Shown here: positions 32,941-40,148 of the stretch, piece after piece
How the letters are laid out: every line of letters starts with the position of its first letter
Numbering within the stretch: position 1 is the stretch's first letter
Source of the DNA: Pararhodobacter sp036802785
GTDB lineage: Bacteria; Pseudomonadota; Alphaproteobacteria; Rhodobacterales; Rhodobacteraceae
Length of the DNA: 64,000 nt
Reading direction: 5' to 3'
NCBI RefSeq assembly: GCF_036802785.1
Contig: NZ_DAIRVN010000003.1
Location: 62,001 to 126,000, forward strand
Program-made: the position numbers and the translations under genes
The notes under the pieces: generated by a model
What the model saw: only the letters and a program-made list of their open reading frames with translations
The model's database searches: none
Told to the model about the DNA's origin: nothing

Positions 32941-33461
32941 TCGGCTGCCTCCGCAGTATCAGCACCCGCCGCCACCTCGCGGATCGCCGCATTGATCCCG
33001 CTATAGGCCCCGCAGCGGCAGAGATTACCGCTCATCCGCTCGGAAATTTCGGTATCGCTCAGGTTCACCGGTCCCTGCAATGCGGCAGAGGCGTGAGAGG
33101 GCCAGCCCGCCCGCGCCTCCTGCAGCATCGCGGTTGCGGACATGATCTGCCCCGGCGTGCAGTAGCCGCACTGGAAACCGTCGTGCTTCACAAAGGCGGC
33201 CTGAAGCGGATGCAGCATCTCGGGCGTGCCCAGCCCCTCGATGGTGGTGATGTCGTCGCCGTCATGCATCACGGCCAGCGCAAGGCATGCGTTGATGCGG
33301 CGACCATTGAGCAGAATGGTGCAGGCCCCGCACTGCCCGTGGTCGCAGCCCTTCTTGCTTCCGGTCAGGTGAAGGTGATGGCGCAGCGCATCAAGAAGCG
33401 TGGTCCGCGCATCAAGGTCGAGCGTCTGGCGCGCGCCATTGACGGTAAATTCTACGCGCAT
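32937..33461 (-). CDS. paoA: Aldehyde oxidoreductase [2Fe-2S] subunit (PaoA/YagT-like)
   Basis: A 174-residue iron-sulfur subunit with a plant-type ferredoxin cluster (CDHGQCGACTILLNGRRINAC) and a second helical-domain cluster (CGYCTPGQIM..NLCRCGAY). The ATG at 33461 has AAGGGG 7 nt upstream; the ATG at 33467 is too close to that site. Unlike E. coli PaoA there is no N-terminal Tat signal. First gene of the paoABC operon. Confidence 0.9.
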   Translation of the reverse strand: MRVEFTVNGARQTLDLDARTTLLDALRHHLHLTGSKKGCDHGQCGACTILLNGRRINACLALAVMHDGDDITTIEGLGTPEMLHPLQAAFVKHDGFQCGYCTPGQIMSATAMLQEARAGWPSHASAALQGPVNLSDTEISERMSGNLCRCGAYSGINAAIREVAAGADTAEAAE

Positions 33462-33693
33462 TGTCATACCCCTTGACTGATGTGTCGGTCAGGACTGCAG
33501 CGGCGTGTCCGCGCGTCACGACAGTCAACCACTGACCGTTGCGTCCGGTTCCATCGTGCCCCCGGCACCCTTCGCCGTCACGCGCCGCACCCGCACGGCA
33601 GGCAGTCGCCCGATGAAAGCACCGGCGAACACGGCGTGAAAAAGCGGCCGGCTGAGGGGCATGCGCGACGATCTTTTCCCCATGCGGGTCGCA

Positions 33694-35358
33694 TCAGGCT
33701 TTTGGGGCTGGTGCCGATACACTGGCGGGTTCTTCCGGTGTGTTCTGGTCGAACTCACTGAGCGCGGGGCGTTTGCCAATGGTCACATGGTCAATATCCT
33801 CGGCCGCGAAGCCGCGGATCAGGGAGGGGATCATGAGGCAGACAAGAAGGAATATCGGCAAGCCGACCACCGTGATAACCTCCTGCAAGGCCGTCAGTCC
33901 GGCCTCTCCGGCCAGCAGTATCAGGGTGGCGGCGATCAGCCCCTCGGCCAGCCCCCAGAACACCCGCTGGCGCACCGGGCCCGCCGTGGCGCTGCCCGAA
34001 GACAGCATATCGACCACCAGCGACGCCGAATCCGATGAGGTCGCGAAAAATATCGCCACGATCAGAATGGCCAGACCCTGCATCACGGGTGTCCATGGCA
34101 GTTCCTCGAAGAAGGCGAACATCGCCAAGGGGACAGACTCGGTCACGGCGCTGCTGATGTTACCCGCCGCCGGGCCCATCGCCGCGCGGGCCAGCTGGCC
34201 CAGCCCGTCCATCTCCATGGCCTGCCAGCCGAAGATGGCGAACCAGATGACGGTGAACAGGGACGGCGCCAGCAATACGCCGAAGACGAACTCCCGGATG
34301 GTGCGCCCACGCGAGATACGCGCTACGAAAAGGCCGATGAAGGGCGACCAGGTGACCGTCCATGTCCAGTAGAACACGGTCCAGTCGCCCTGCCAGCCCC
34401 AGTCGCCCGTGCCCATGCCTTCGCCGTGCAACATGTCATTCCAGAACGCCAGTCTGGGCAGGTTTGACAGATACAGGCCAAACGTCTCGACCACGCCGCG
34501 CAACAGGAAGAGGGACGAGCCGAAAACAAGGACGAAAACCATAAGCCCGACAGCCATGCCGATGTTCAGGTTCGACAGAAACCGGATCCCCTTGTCCAGA
34601 CCCGCCATGATCGACAGCGTGGCCACGGCCGTCAGGCTGCCCAGAATCATCAGGCGCAGAAGCGTCGAGTCGCTCCAGCCGAACAGCGCCGATAATCCCG
34701 CCGCAACCTGTGAAGCCCCGAGGCCAAGCGAGACCGCGACGCCGAACAATGTTCCGAGGATTGAGGCGATATCGATTGTCTTGCCGATGGGCCCATGAAT
34801 TTTTTCACGCAGCAGCGGGTAGAAAACCGAACTGACACGCACCGGCAGATCATAGCGATTGATGAAATAGGCGAATGCCAGACCCGGCAGGGTGAAGATG
34901 GTCCAGGTATGCAGCGCCAGATGGTAGAGCGAGATCGAGATGGCGTCCTGCGCGGCCTCAATGGTGAAGGGCATGACCCCGGGCAAGGGCGGCGTCTGGT
35001 AGTGGCTGATCGGCTCGGCCACGCCCCAGAACATCAGCACCGTGCCGATGCCGCCCGCAAAAAGCATGGTGAACCAGGACAGGTTCGAATATTCCGGCCG
35101 CGAGTCCCGTTTGCCAAGCCGGATATGACCGTGGCGCGACATTGCGGCATAGATCAGAAAACCCAGCCAGACGTTGACACCCAGAATGAACAGCCAGCCA
35201 AGGTTGGTTACAATCCAGCTTCGCCCTACGGAAAAAGCGGCACCGATTGTGACCGGCGCCACCACCAGCGCGATGACAAATACCAGGCTCAGTCCGGCGG
35301 AAATAAAGAAAATCGCGGGATCAACCTTCAGGCCCAGTTTGCTCGCCAGTTGTTTCAT
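33694..35358 (-). CDS. BCCT-family transporter (betaine/carnitine/choline type)
   Basis: A 554-residue secondary transporter with twelve predicted helices. Family marks: FAGGIGTVLMFWGVAEPISHYQ, LHTWTIFTLPGLAFAYFINRYD, and SPFIGLFVARISRGRTIREF. The substrate-box tryptophan stretch usually written WWISWSPF/WWxxW is YWTWTVTWSP here, so the exact ligand is open. A GGAAC-N17-CGTT element 35 nt upstream of the ATG at 35358 points to stress control, fitting uptake of an osmoprotectant. Confidence 0.88.
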   Translation of the reverse strand: MKQLASKLGLKVDPAIFFISAGLSLVFVIALVVAPVTIGAAFSVGRSWIVTNLGWLFILGVNVWLGFLIYAAMSRHGHIRLGKRDSRPEYSNLSWFTMLFAGGIGTVLMFWGVAEPISHYQTPPLPGVMPFTIEAAQDAISISLYHLALHTWTIFTLPGLAFAYFINRYDLPVRVSSVFYPLLREKIHGPIGKTIDIASILGTLFGVAVSLGLGASQVAAGLSALFGWSDSTLLRLMILGSLTAVATLSIMAGLDKGIRFLSNLNIGMAVGLMVFVLVFGSSLFLLRGVVETFGLYLSNLPRLAFWNDMLHGEGMGTGDWGWQGDWTVFYWTWTVTWSPFIGLFVARISRGRTIREFVFGVLLAPSLFTVIWFAIFGWQAMEMDGLGQLARAAMGPAAGNISSAVTESVPLAMFAFFEELPWTPVMQGLAILIVAIFFATSSDSASLVVDMLSSGSATAGPVRQRVFWGLAEGLIAATLILLAGEAGLTALQEVITVVGLPIFLLVCLMIPSLIRGFAAEDIDHVTIGKRPALSEFDQNTPEEPASVSAPAPKA

Positions 35359-35393
35359 GCGTCAGTTCCCGCCGTTTTCAGCCTGTGAACGTT

Positions 35394-35419
35394 AACGGGG
35401 AAAGTGCCTGAATAGTTCC
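35394..35419 (-). promoter_or_regulatory. EcfG-type promoter (GGAAC-N17-CGTT)
   Basis: Minus-strand GGAAC (35419-35415), 17 nt, CGTT (35397-35394), 35 nt before the BCCT transporter start. Confidence 0.7.
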
Positions 35420-35547
35420 TCCTGCCGCACAGCACCGCAAAGGCGGCAGGGCAAACCGGCCGTGCGCAGACTGGCTTTTCCTGCGTTGCCGGGCTTTGCC
35501 TGCTGGCCGACGACGAAGCGGCGCCCGGCTGACCGGGCGCGGGTTCC

Positions 35548-35572
35548 GGAACCGGGACGCGCCGCCATGGTT
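35548..35572 (+). promoter_or_regulatory. EcfG-type promoter (GGAAC-N16-GGTT)
   Basis: GGAAC (35548-35552), 16 nt, GGTT (35569-35572), 32 nt before the ATG at 35605. Confidence 0.75.
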
Positions 35573-35604
35573 TCTTCTTCATGCAAAGAAAGGGAGACCC
35601 CGCC

Positions 35605-35823
35605 ATGAGCAGCAACAAGCACCCGAAGTCCGACAAGAAGATTGAAGCCGATCTGCCTGACAACCTTGAGGTTGACCCCGGCATCGGGCGTTCAAAGGGC
35701 CGGTTCGCCATGACCGACGAGCCGCCGCTTGAAGGCGAGAACACATTCGAAGGCGATGTGAAGAACGACACCACCGCGCAAGGCGGCGTCGATCCGAACC
35801 AGCGAGGCCGGACCAACAAATAA
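35605..35823 (+). CDS. Small hydrophilic stress-type protein
   Basis: A 72-residue charged protein without hydrophobic segments (MSSNKHPKSDKKIEADLPDN.. GIGRSKGRFAMTDEPPLEGENTFEGDV.. PNQRGRTNK), rich in Lys, Asp, Glu, Gly and Asn and probably disordered, as in desiccation/osmotic-stress hydrophilins. The ATG at 35605 has GGGAG upstream; the upstream in-frame ATG at 35581 has none. Expressed from its own EcfG-type promoter. No specific family is recognised. Confidence 0.7.
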   Translation: MSSNKHPKSDKKIEADLPDNLEVDPGIGRSKGRFAMTDEPPLEGENTFEGDVKNDTTAQGGVDPNQRGRTNK

Positions 35824-35920
35824 CCATTACCTGCGGGCGGTGCCGTCGGCGCATGTCGGCGGCACCCATCGCCACCGGGGCCGTGACCGTCTATCGCGCC
35901 CGCCGCGAACAATCCGGCGC

Positions 35921-35946
35921 GGAACATCCATCGCCACTCGCGCGTT
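35921..35946 (+). promoter_or_regulatory. EcfG-type promoter (GGAAC-N17-CGTT)
   Basis: GGAAC (35921-35925), 17 nt, CGTT (35943-35946), 54 nt before the PRC-barrel gene start at 36001. Confidence 0.72.
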
Positions 35947-36000
35947 GGGATGATGAAAGCCATTGCTTGCGGCTTAGCCGACCAGACAAAGGAGAAGACC

Positions 36001-36393
36001 ATGCCAAGCGAAATCAACACCACCGGGGCGCCGGGGCCGACCATCACCTCAAGCGGCACCAACAGCGACGGGAGCCGCCTGATACCGGGCAGGACCCTGC
36101 AAGGTAAAAACGTCTACGGACAATCAGGCGATGTTCTGGGCGTGATCGGGGATGTGATTATCGACCCTTCGACGGCGCATATCGTCTATTATGTCATCAG
36201 TCTTGAAGGCGACGAAAACGCCCCGCATCCGGTTCCGGTTGCGAGGCTGGGATATGATCACGCGCGCGAAGGGTACATCAGCGACCTGTCGCGGGAACAG
36301 ATTGAATCGGCGCCACCCCAGCACGATGACTGGTATGAAGATCAGGCGTGGCAACTTCGCTCGCATGAACATTACGGGGTTTCGCGGCCCTGA
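36001..36393 (+). CDS. PRC-barrel domain protein
   Basis: A 130-residue protein: a flexible Gly/Thr/Ser-rich N-terminus (residues 1-28) and a PRC-barrel (about 29-95: LQGKNVYGQSGDVLGVIGDVIID, then HIVYYVISLEG), a small beta-barrel found in stress and RNA-processing proteins. AAAGGAG lies 7 nt before the ATG at 36001. Single PRC-barrel genes are common in alphaproteobacterial GSR regulons; the molecular role is unknown. Confidence 0.85.
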   Translation: MPSEINTTGAPGPTITSSGTNSDGSRLIPGRTLQGKNVYGQSGDVLGVIGDVIIDPSTAHIVYYVISLEGDENAPHPVPVARLGYDHAREGYISDLSREQIESAPPQHDDWYEDQAWQLRSHEHYGVSRP

Positions 36394-36543
36394 GGCCACA
36401 ATGATGGAACCGCGCCCCGTTTCACGCCTACCTACTTGATGGCTTGCTGCGGGACGCGGCATTTGCTGAACGGTGGGCGCGGACCCTCACCCGCTCAGCA
36501 TGCCGCGCGCATCAGTCGCTTGCGCATTTGCGGCACCTAAAAT

Positions 36544-36558
36544 ATACTGGTATGGTAG
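36544..36558 (+). promoter_or_regulatory. Putative GntR/FCD operator, copy 1
   Basis: ATACTGGTATGGTAG, 15 nt before the ATG of the first GntR gene. A 14-of-15 match recurs at 39035-39049 between the second GntR gene and the TRAP operon. Position suggests autoregulation or cross-regulation. Confidence 0.55.
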
Positions 36559-36573
36559 ATTTTACAGGTCCCC

Positions 36574-37284
36574 ATGCCCCCAGATTCCGAACTTCTGACC
36601 CTCGACCATGATGACCGCGCCCTGCGGCCGGTTTCGATGAGCAGCCGCGCCTATGATGCCCTGCGTCACGCGATCATCCAGATGCAATTCGGGCCCGGCA
36701 GCCTGCTTTCCGAGGCCGAGATTGCGCGCCAGTTGGGCATCTCCCGCCAGCCGGTGCGCGAGGCGATTATCCGGCTCGGCCTTGACGGGCTGGTGGAGGT
36801 TCGCCCCCAGCGCGGAACATTCGTCAGGCTGATCTCGGTGCGCGAAGTCGAAAATGCCCGTTTCATCCGCGCGGCCATTGAAGTGGCGATAGTCCGCAGA
36901 TGCGCCACCATGGCAACGGAAGCCGAAATCGCGCGGCTGGCACACATTATCGACGATCAGCGCACCGCTGCCGCGCAGGGTGACAACGCAGGCTTTCTGC
37001 GCCACGATGAGGCGTTTCATCAGGCGATTGCCACGGCGGCAGGCTGCCAGGATACCTGGCGCGTGATACAGGGGCTCAAGGCACAGATGGATCGTGTGCG
37101 CTATCTGTCGATGCCTGATGCCACGCCTCCTCCGGTCATCATCGACCAGCACAGCCGTATCGCGCGGGCCGTTGCCACCCATGACCCTGAAGAGGCCGCA
37201 AACACCATGCAACAGCATCTCTCCGAGATTCTCAACGCGCTGCCCGCTCTCGCGCAGGCGCATCCTGCGCTGTTCACCGAATGA
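36574..37284 (+). CDS. GntR/FCD-family transcriptional regulator (hexuronate locus)
   Basis: A 236-residue regulator: winged helix-turn-helix (about residues 25-90; ARQLGISRQPVREAIIRLGLDGLVEVRPQRGTFV) and a helical FCD effector domain with metal-binding histidines (FLRHDEAFHQAIA; DQHSRIARA). FCD regulators near uxu/kdg genes usually respond to a uronate or aldonate intermediate. It overlaps kdgK by 4 bp. It resembles the second GntR gene at 38261 in architecture. Confidence 0.9.
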   Translation: MPPDSELLTLDHDDRALRPVSMSSRAYDALRHAIIQMQFGPGSLLSEAEIARQLGISRQPVREAIIRLGLDGLVEVRPQRGTFVRLISVREVENARFIRAAIEVAIVRRCATMATEAEIARLAHIIDDQRTAAAQGDNAGFLRHDEAFHQAIATAAGCQDTWRVIQGLKAQMDRVRYLSMPDATPPPVIIDQHSRIARAVATHDPEEAANTMQQHLSEILNALPALAQAHPALFTE

Positions 37285-38228
37285 CGCCGGTGTCAGGCGT
37301 CGCCGCTGTCGGTGAATGCATGATCGAATTGTCAGGCGCCGCCGCCGACAACTGGCGAATGGGCTTTGCCGGGGACACGTTCAACCAGATCTGGGCGCTG
37401 CGGGCGCTGTTGCCCGCTGCGCAAAGCGCCGATTACGTAACGGCCTTTGGCGATGATCCCTTTTCCGACCGTCAACGCGCTTTTATGGCCGAACACGCGA
37501 TCGGCACGGCGGCCAGCCCTGTTATTCCCGGCGCCCGCCCCGGCCTCTATGCCATCACGCTGGAGGGGCACGAACGCTCGTTCACCTACTGGCGTGCCGA
37601 TGCCGCTGCGCGCAGTCTGGCGGATTGCCGCGATGCCCTTGCCGCCAGCCTCATGGGCCGCGCGCTCATCTGTTTCTCAGGCATTACGCTGGCCATTCTT
37701 GAAGCACCCGCCCGCGCCACGTTGCTTGCGGTGCTTGAAGCCGCGCGCGAGGGCGGCAGCCGCATTGCCTTTGACCCCAACTGGCGCCCGCGTCTGTGGC
37801 CGTCACCGCAAGTGGCCCGCGACGCGATTGCGCAGGCGCTTGCCCTGACCGATATCGCCCTGCCGACCTTTCCGGATGAAGCCGCGCTATTCGGCGATAC
37901 CAGCCCGGCAGACACAATTGCGCGGCTCAGCCGTGCCGGTGTGGCTGAAATCGTCGTCAAGGACGGTGCGGGGCTGGCGCATGTTGCCGGGGCGGGTATT
38001 ACCCGGGCCATTCCCGCAGTTCCGGTGCCGTCCCCGGTTGATACTACCGGGGCGGGAGATGCATTCAACGGCGGCTATCTGGCGGCACGGCTGGCGGGCC
38101 ATACCCCTGCTGAAGCCGCTCAGCGCGCCCATCGCGTGGCGGCGGCGGTGGTGCAGCATCACGGCGCACTGGTTCCCTTTGCCATTCTGCGCACGGCCTT
38201 TGAAGGCGCCCTTACGCCCGCAAAATGA
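37281..38228 (+). CDS. kdgK: 2-dehydro-3-deoxygluconate kinase (PfkB family)
   Basis: Phosphorylates KDG to KDPG, the last step of the uronate branch seen here. A 315-residue ribokinase-type protein: N-terminal VGECMIELSG and GFAGDTFNQ sugar-binding segments, RSFTYWRADAAA typical of KDG kinases, and the C-terminal catalytic DTTGAGDAFNGGYLA (base Asp in GAGD). The ATG overlaps the regulator stop (ATGA). Confidence 0.88.
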   Translation: MTPVSGVAAVGECMIELSGAAADNWRMGFAGDTFNQIWALRALLPAAQSADYVTAFGDDPFSDRQRAFMAEHAIGTAASPVIPGARPGLYAITLEGHERSFTYWRADAAARSLADCRDALAASLMGRALICFSGITLAILEAPARATLLAVLEAAREGGSRIAFDPNWRPRLWPSPQVARDAIAQALALTDIALPTFPDEAALFGDTSPADTIARLSRAGVAEIVVKDGAGLAHVAGAGITRAIPAVPVPSPVDTTGAGDAFNGGYLAARLAGHTPAEAAQRAHRVAAAVVQHHGALVPFAILRTAFEGALTPAK

Positions 38229-38260
38229 CCCCCCGATGACCGGAATGCCCTGCCGGAACG

Positions 38261-38980
38261 TCAACCGGCGGGAACCAGCCTTTGCGTGTGCTCGGGCAGT
38301 TCGGTGTCTGAGAAGAATTCGGGATGCGCGGGCGCAATCCGCGACAGTGCCAGCAGAATCTCGCGCAGATGGCGGCTCATGCTCTGCGCGGCCCCTTCGC
38401 CGTCACCCGCTTCCAACCGTTCGACGATTTCCGCATGCTGGGCGATCAGCAGCTCTAACGGTGACGCATCCGGCAGCGACAACAGGCGCACGCGGTCGGT
38501 CTGGATGCGCGCCGCCTCGACGATGCGCCAGGCAAAGTCATTGCCCACGATCCTTGCGATGGTGCGGTGAAACTCTTCATCCCAAAGGTTGAAGGTTGCG
38601 AAATCGCCGGTGGCCGCCGCAGCGCGCTGGCGCCCGACAAGGGTGCGCAACGCCGTGATATGGTCCGGCGTTGCCAGTTGCGCCGCGTTGCGTGCCATCT
38701 CTGCCTCAAGCGCCTCGCGCACGAACCGCGCATTTGCCACCTCGCGCACAGAGATTTTCGTCACATAGGTGCCCCGGCTTGGCCTGATCTCTATCAGCCC
38801 GGCCTCGGACAACTTGATGAACGCCTCGCGCACCGGCTGACGGGATACGCCATACCGCGCCGCAATGTCCTTTTCCGAAAGCGCAGAACCCGGCACCAGC
38901 CGCATCTGCGCAATGCTGTCGCGCAGAATGGCGACAAGCTGCGGCGCAATGGCGTCTGTCATGCTGAGGGTGCTTTCCAT
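38261..38980 (-). CDS. GntR/FCD-family regulator, divergent from the TRAP operon
   Basis: A 239-residue regulator with a winged helix (AARYGVSRQPVREAFIKLSEAGLIEIRPSRGTYVTKIS) and an FCD domain (NLWDEEFHRTIARIVGN; IAQHAEIVERLEAG). It is transcribed away from the dctP gene, sharing the intergenic operator at 39035. Start uncertain: GTG 38989, ATG 38980 and ATG 38962 are in frame and none has a strong Shine-Dalgarno; I use 38980. It converges on kdgK (32 bp apart). Confidence 0.87.
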   Translation of the reverse strand: MESTLSMTDAIAPQLVAILRDSIAQMRLVPGSALSEKDIAARYGVSRQPVREAFIKLSEAGLIEIRPSRGTYVTKISVREVANARFVREALEAEMARNAAQLATPDHITALRTLVGRQRAAAATGDFATFNLWDEEFHRTIARIVGNDFAWRIVEAARIQTDRVRLLSLPDASPLELLIAQHAEIVERLEAGDGEGAAQSMSRHLREILLALSRIAPAHPEFFSDTELPEHTQRLVPAG

Positions 38981-39034
38981 CCCTCTCACATGTCTGCGCG
39001 ATTCTGCCTTGTCAACTCGTGATGATCATGCAAC

Positions 39035-39049
39035 ATACTGGTATGGCAG
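39035..39049 (+). promoter_or_regulatory. Putative GntR/FCD operator, copy 2
   Basis: ATACTGGTATGGCAG, one mismatch to the element at 36544-36558. It lies between the divergent GntR gene (start about 38980) and dctP (start 39114), where it could control both. Confidence 0.58.
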
Positions 39050-39113
39050 TTATGCGGAAGCGGGAGGCTTGCGCTGCATGCCAACAAGGATTGCACCGGG
39101 GGAGGCTCACTTC

Positions 39114-40139
39114 ATGACGTCGAACATTCACAAGATCAGCCGGCGGTTTCTATTGGCCAGCGGCGCTGTGACGCTGGCGATGCCAGCCATTTCCACGCGC
39201 GGGTTTGCCCAGCAAACCTATGTTTGCAAGATCGCCCATACCGAGGGTGTCGGCACACCCATCACCAACGCATTCGAGGATTGGGCCACAATCCTGAACG
39301 AGCGGTCCGAGGGCCGGATTGACGCCCAGCATTTCCCTGCCGCACAGCTTGGCGGACTGGCAGAAGCGCTGGAGGGCAGCCGCATCGGCACCATTCAGGT
39401 GACCACCGCAGGCCCGGATTCCGAGGAAGCCATCGCGCCCGAAATCGCGGCCCTTGGCGGTGCGCCCGGGTTCATTTACAAGAATGAGGCGCATGTCGAC
39501 GCTGTTTTGCAGGGCGAACTTGGGCGCCGCGCATCCGACATTGCGCGCGAAAAGACCGGGGTGGAATTCGTCGCCTATGGTGAAACAGGCTTTCGCCACA
39601 TCCTCTCCAAACGGCCGGTCCATTCGCTGGCGGATCTGTCGGGCCTCAAGATCAGGGTGCCGCAACTGCGCATCTGGGTGGACTTCTGGGAACTGCTGGG
39701 CGCCGCACCTACGCCGCTGCCCTACAGCGAGCAGTATTCGGCACTGTCCACCGGCATCATCGACGCCATCGATTCGGATGTATTCTCGATCGAGGGTTTC
39801 AAGTTCTTTGAGCAGGCCACCCATCTGACACTGACCGGCCACTGGTTCCTGCCGAAAGCCGTACGCGTGAACGCCGCATGGCTGGACAGCCTGCCGGACG
39901 ACCTTCAGGCACTGGTGCGCGACTCCGCCGTCGAGGTGTTTGCCGAACAGCGCCGGGTCAACCGTGCGCTTGCCGGTGACACCCTTGAAGGGCTGCGCGC
40001 GCATGGGGTCGAGGTTTTCACCCTGCCTGCGGATGAACTGGAAGCCATGGAAGCGGCCACCACGCCGCTGTTTGACGAGTTTGGCTCAAAAAGCCCCGAA
40101 ACAGCGGAAATGATCGCTGCAATCCGGGCGCTGGGGTAA
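39114..40139 (+). CDS. TRAP transporter substrate-binding protein (DctP family), Tat signal
   Basis: A 341-residue DctP-type periplasmic binding protein, probably for a hexuronate. The N-terminus HKISRRFLLASGAVTLAMPA has a twin-arginine (S-R-R-F-L) followed by a hydrophobic core, so Tat export of the folded protein is predicted. The conserved substrate-contact stretch is LKIRVPQLRIWVDFWELLGAAPTPLPYSE (arginine that binds the carboxylate). GGAGG 8 nt upstream fixes the ATG at 39114. Followed after 9 bp by the fused membrane subunit. Confidence 0.92.
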   Translation: MTSNIHKISRRFLLASGAVTLAMPAISTRGFAQQTYVCKIAHTEGVGTPITNAFEDWATILNERSEGRIDAQHFPAAQLGGLAEALEGSRIGTIQVTTAGPDSEEAIAPEIAALGGAPGFIYKNEAHVDAVLQGELGRRASDIAREKTGVEFVAYGETGFRHILSKRPVHSLADLSGLKIRVPQLRIWVDFWELLGAAPTPLPYSEQYSALSTGIIDAIDSDVFSIEGFKFFEQATHLTLTGHWFLPKAVRVNAAWLDSLPDDLQALVRDSAVEVFAEQRRVNRALAGDTLEGLRAHGVEVFTLPADELEAMEAATTPLFDEFGSKSPETAEMIAAIRALG

Positions 40140-40148
40140 TCTGTCCTC

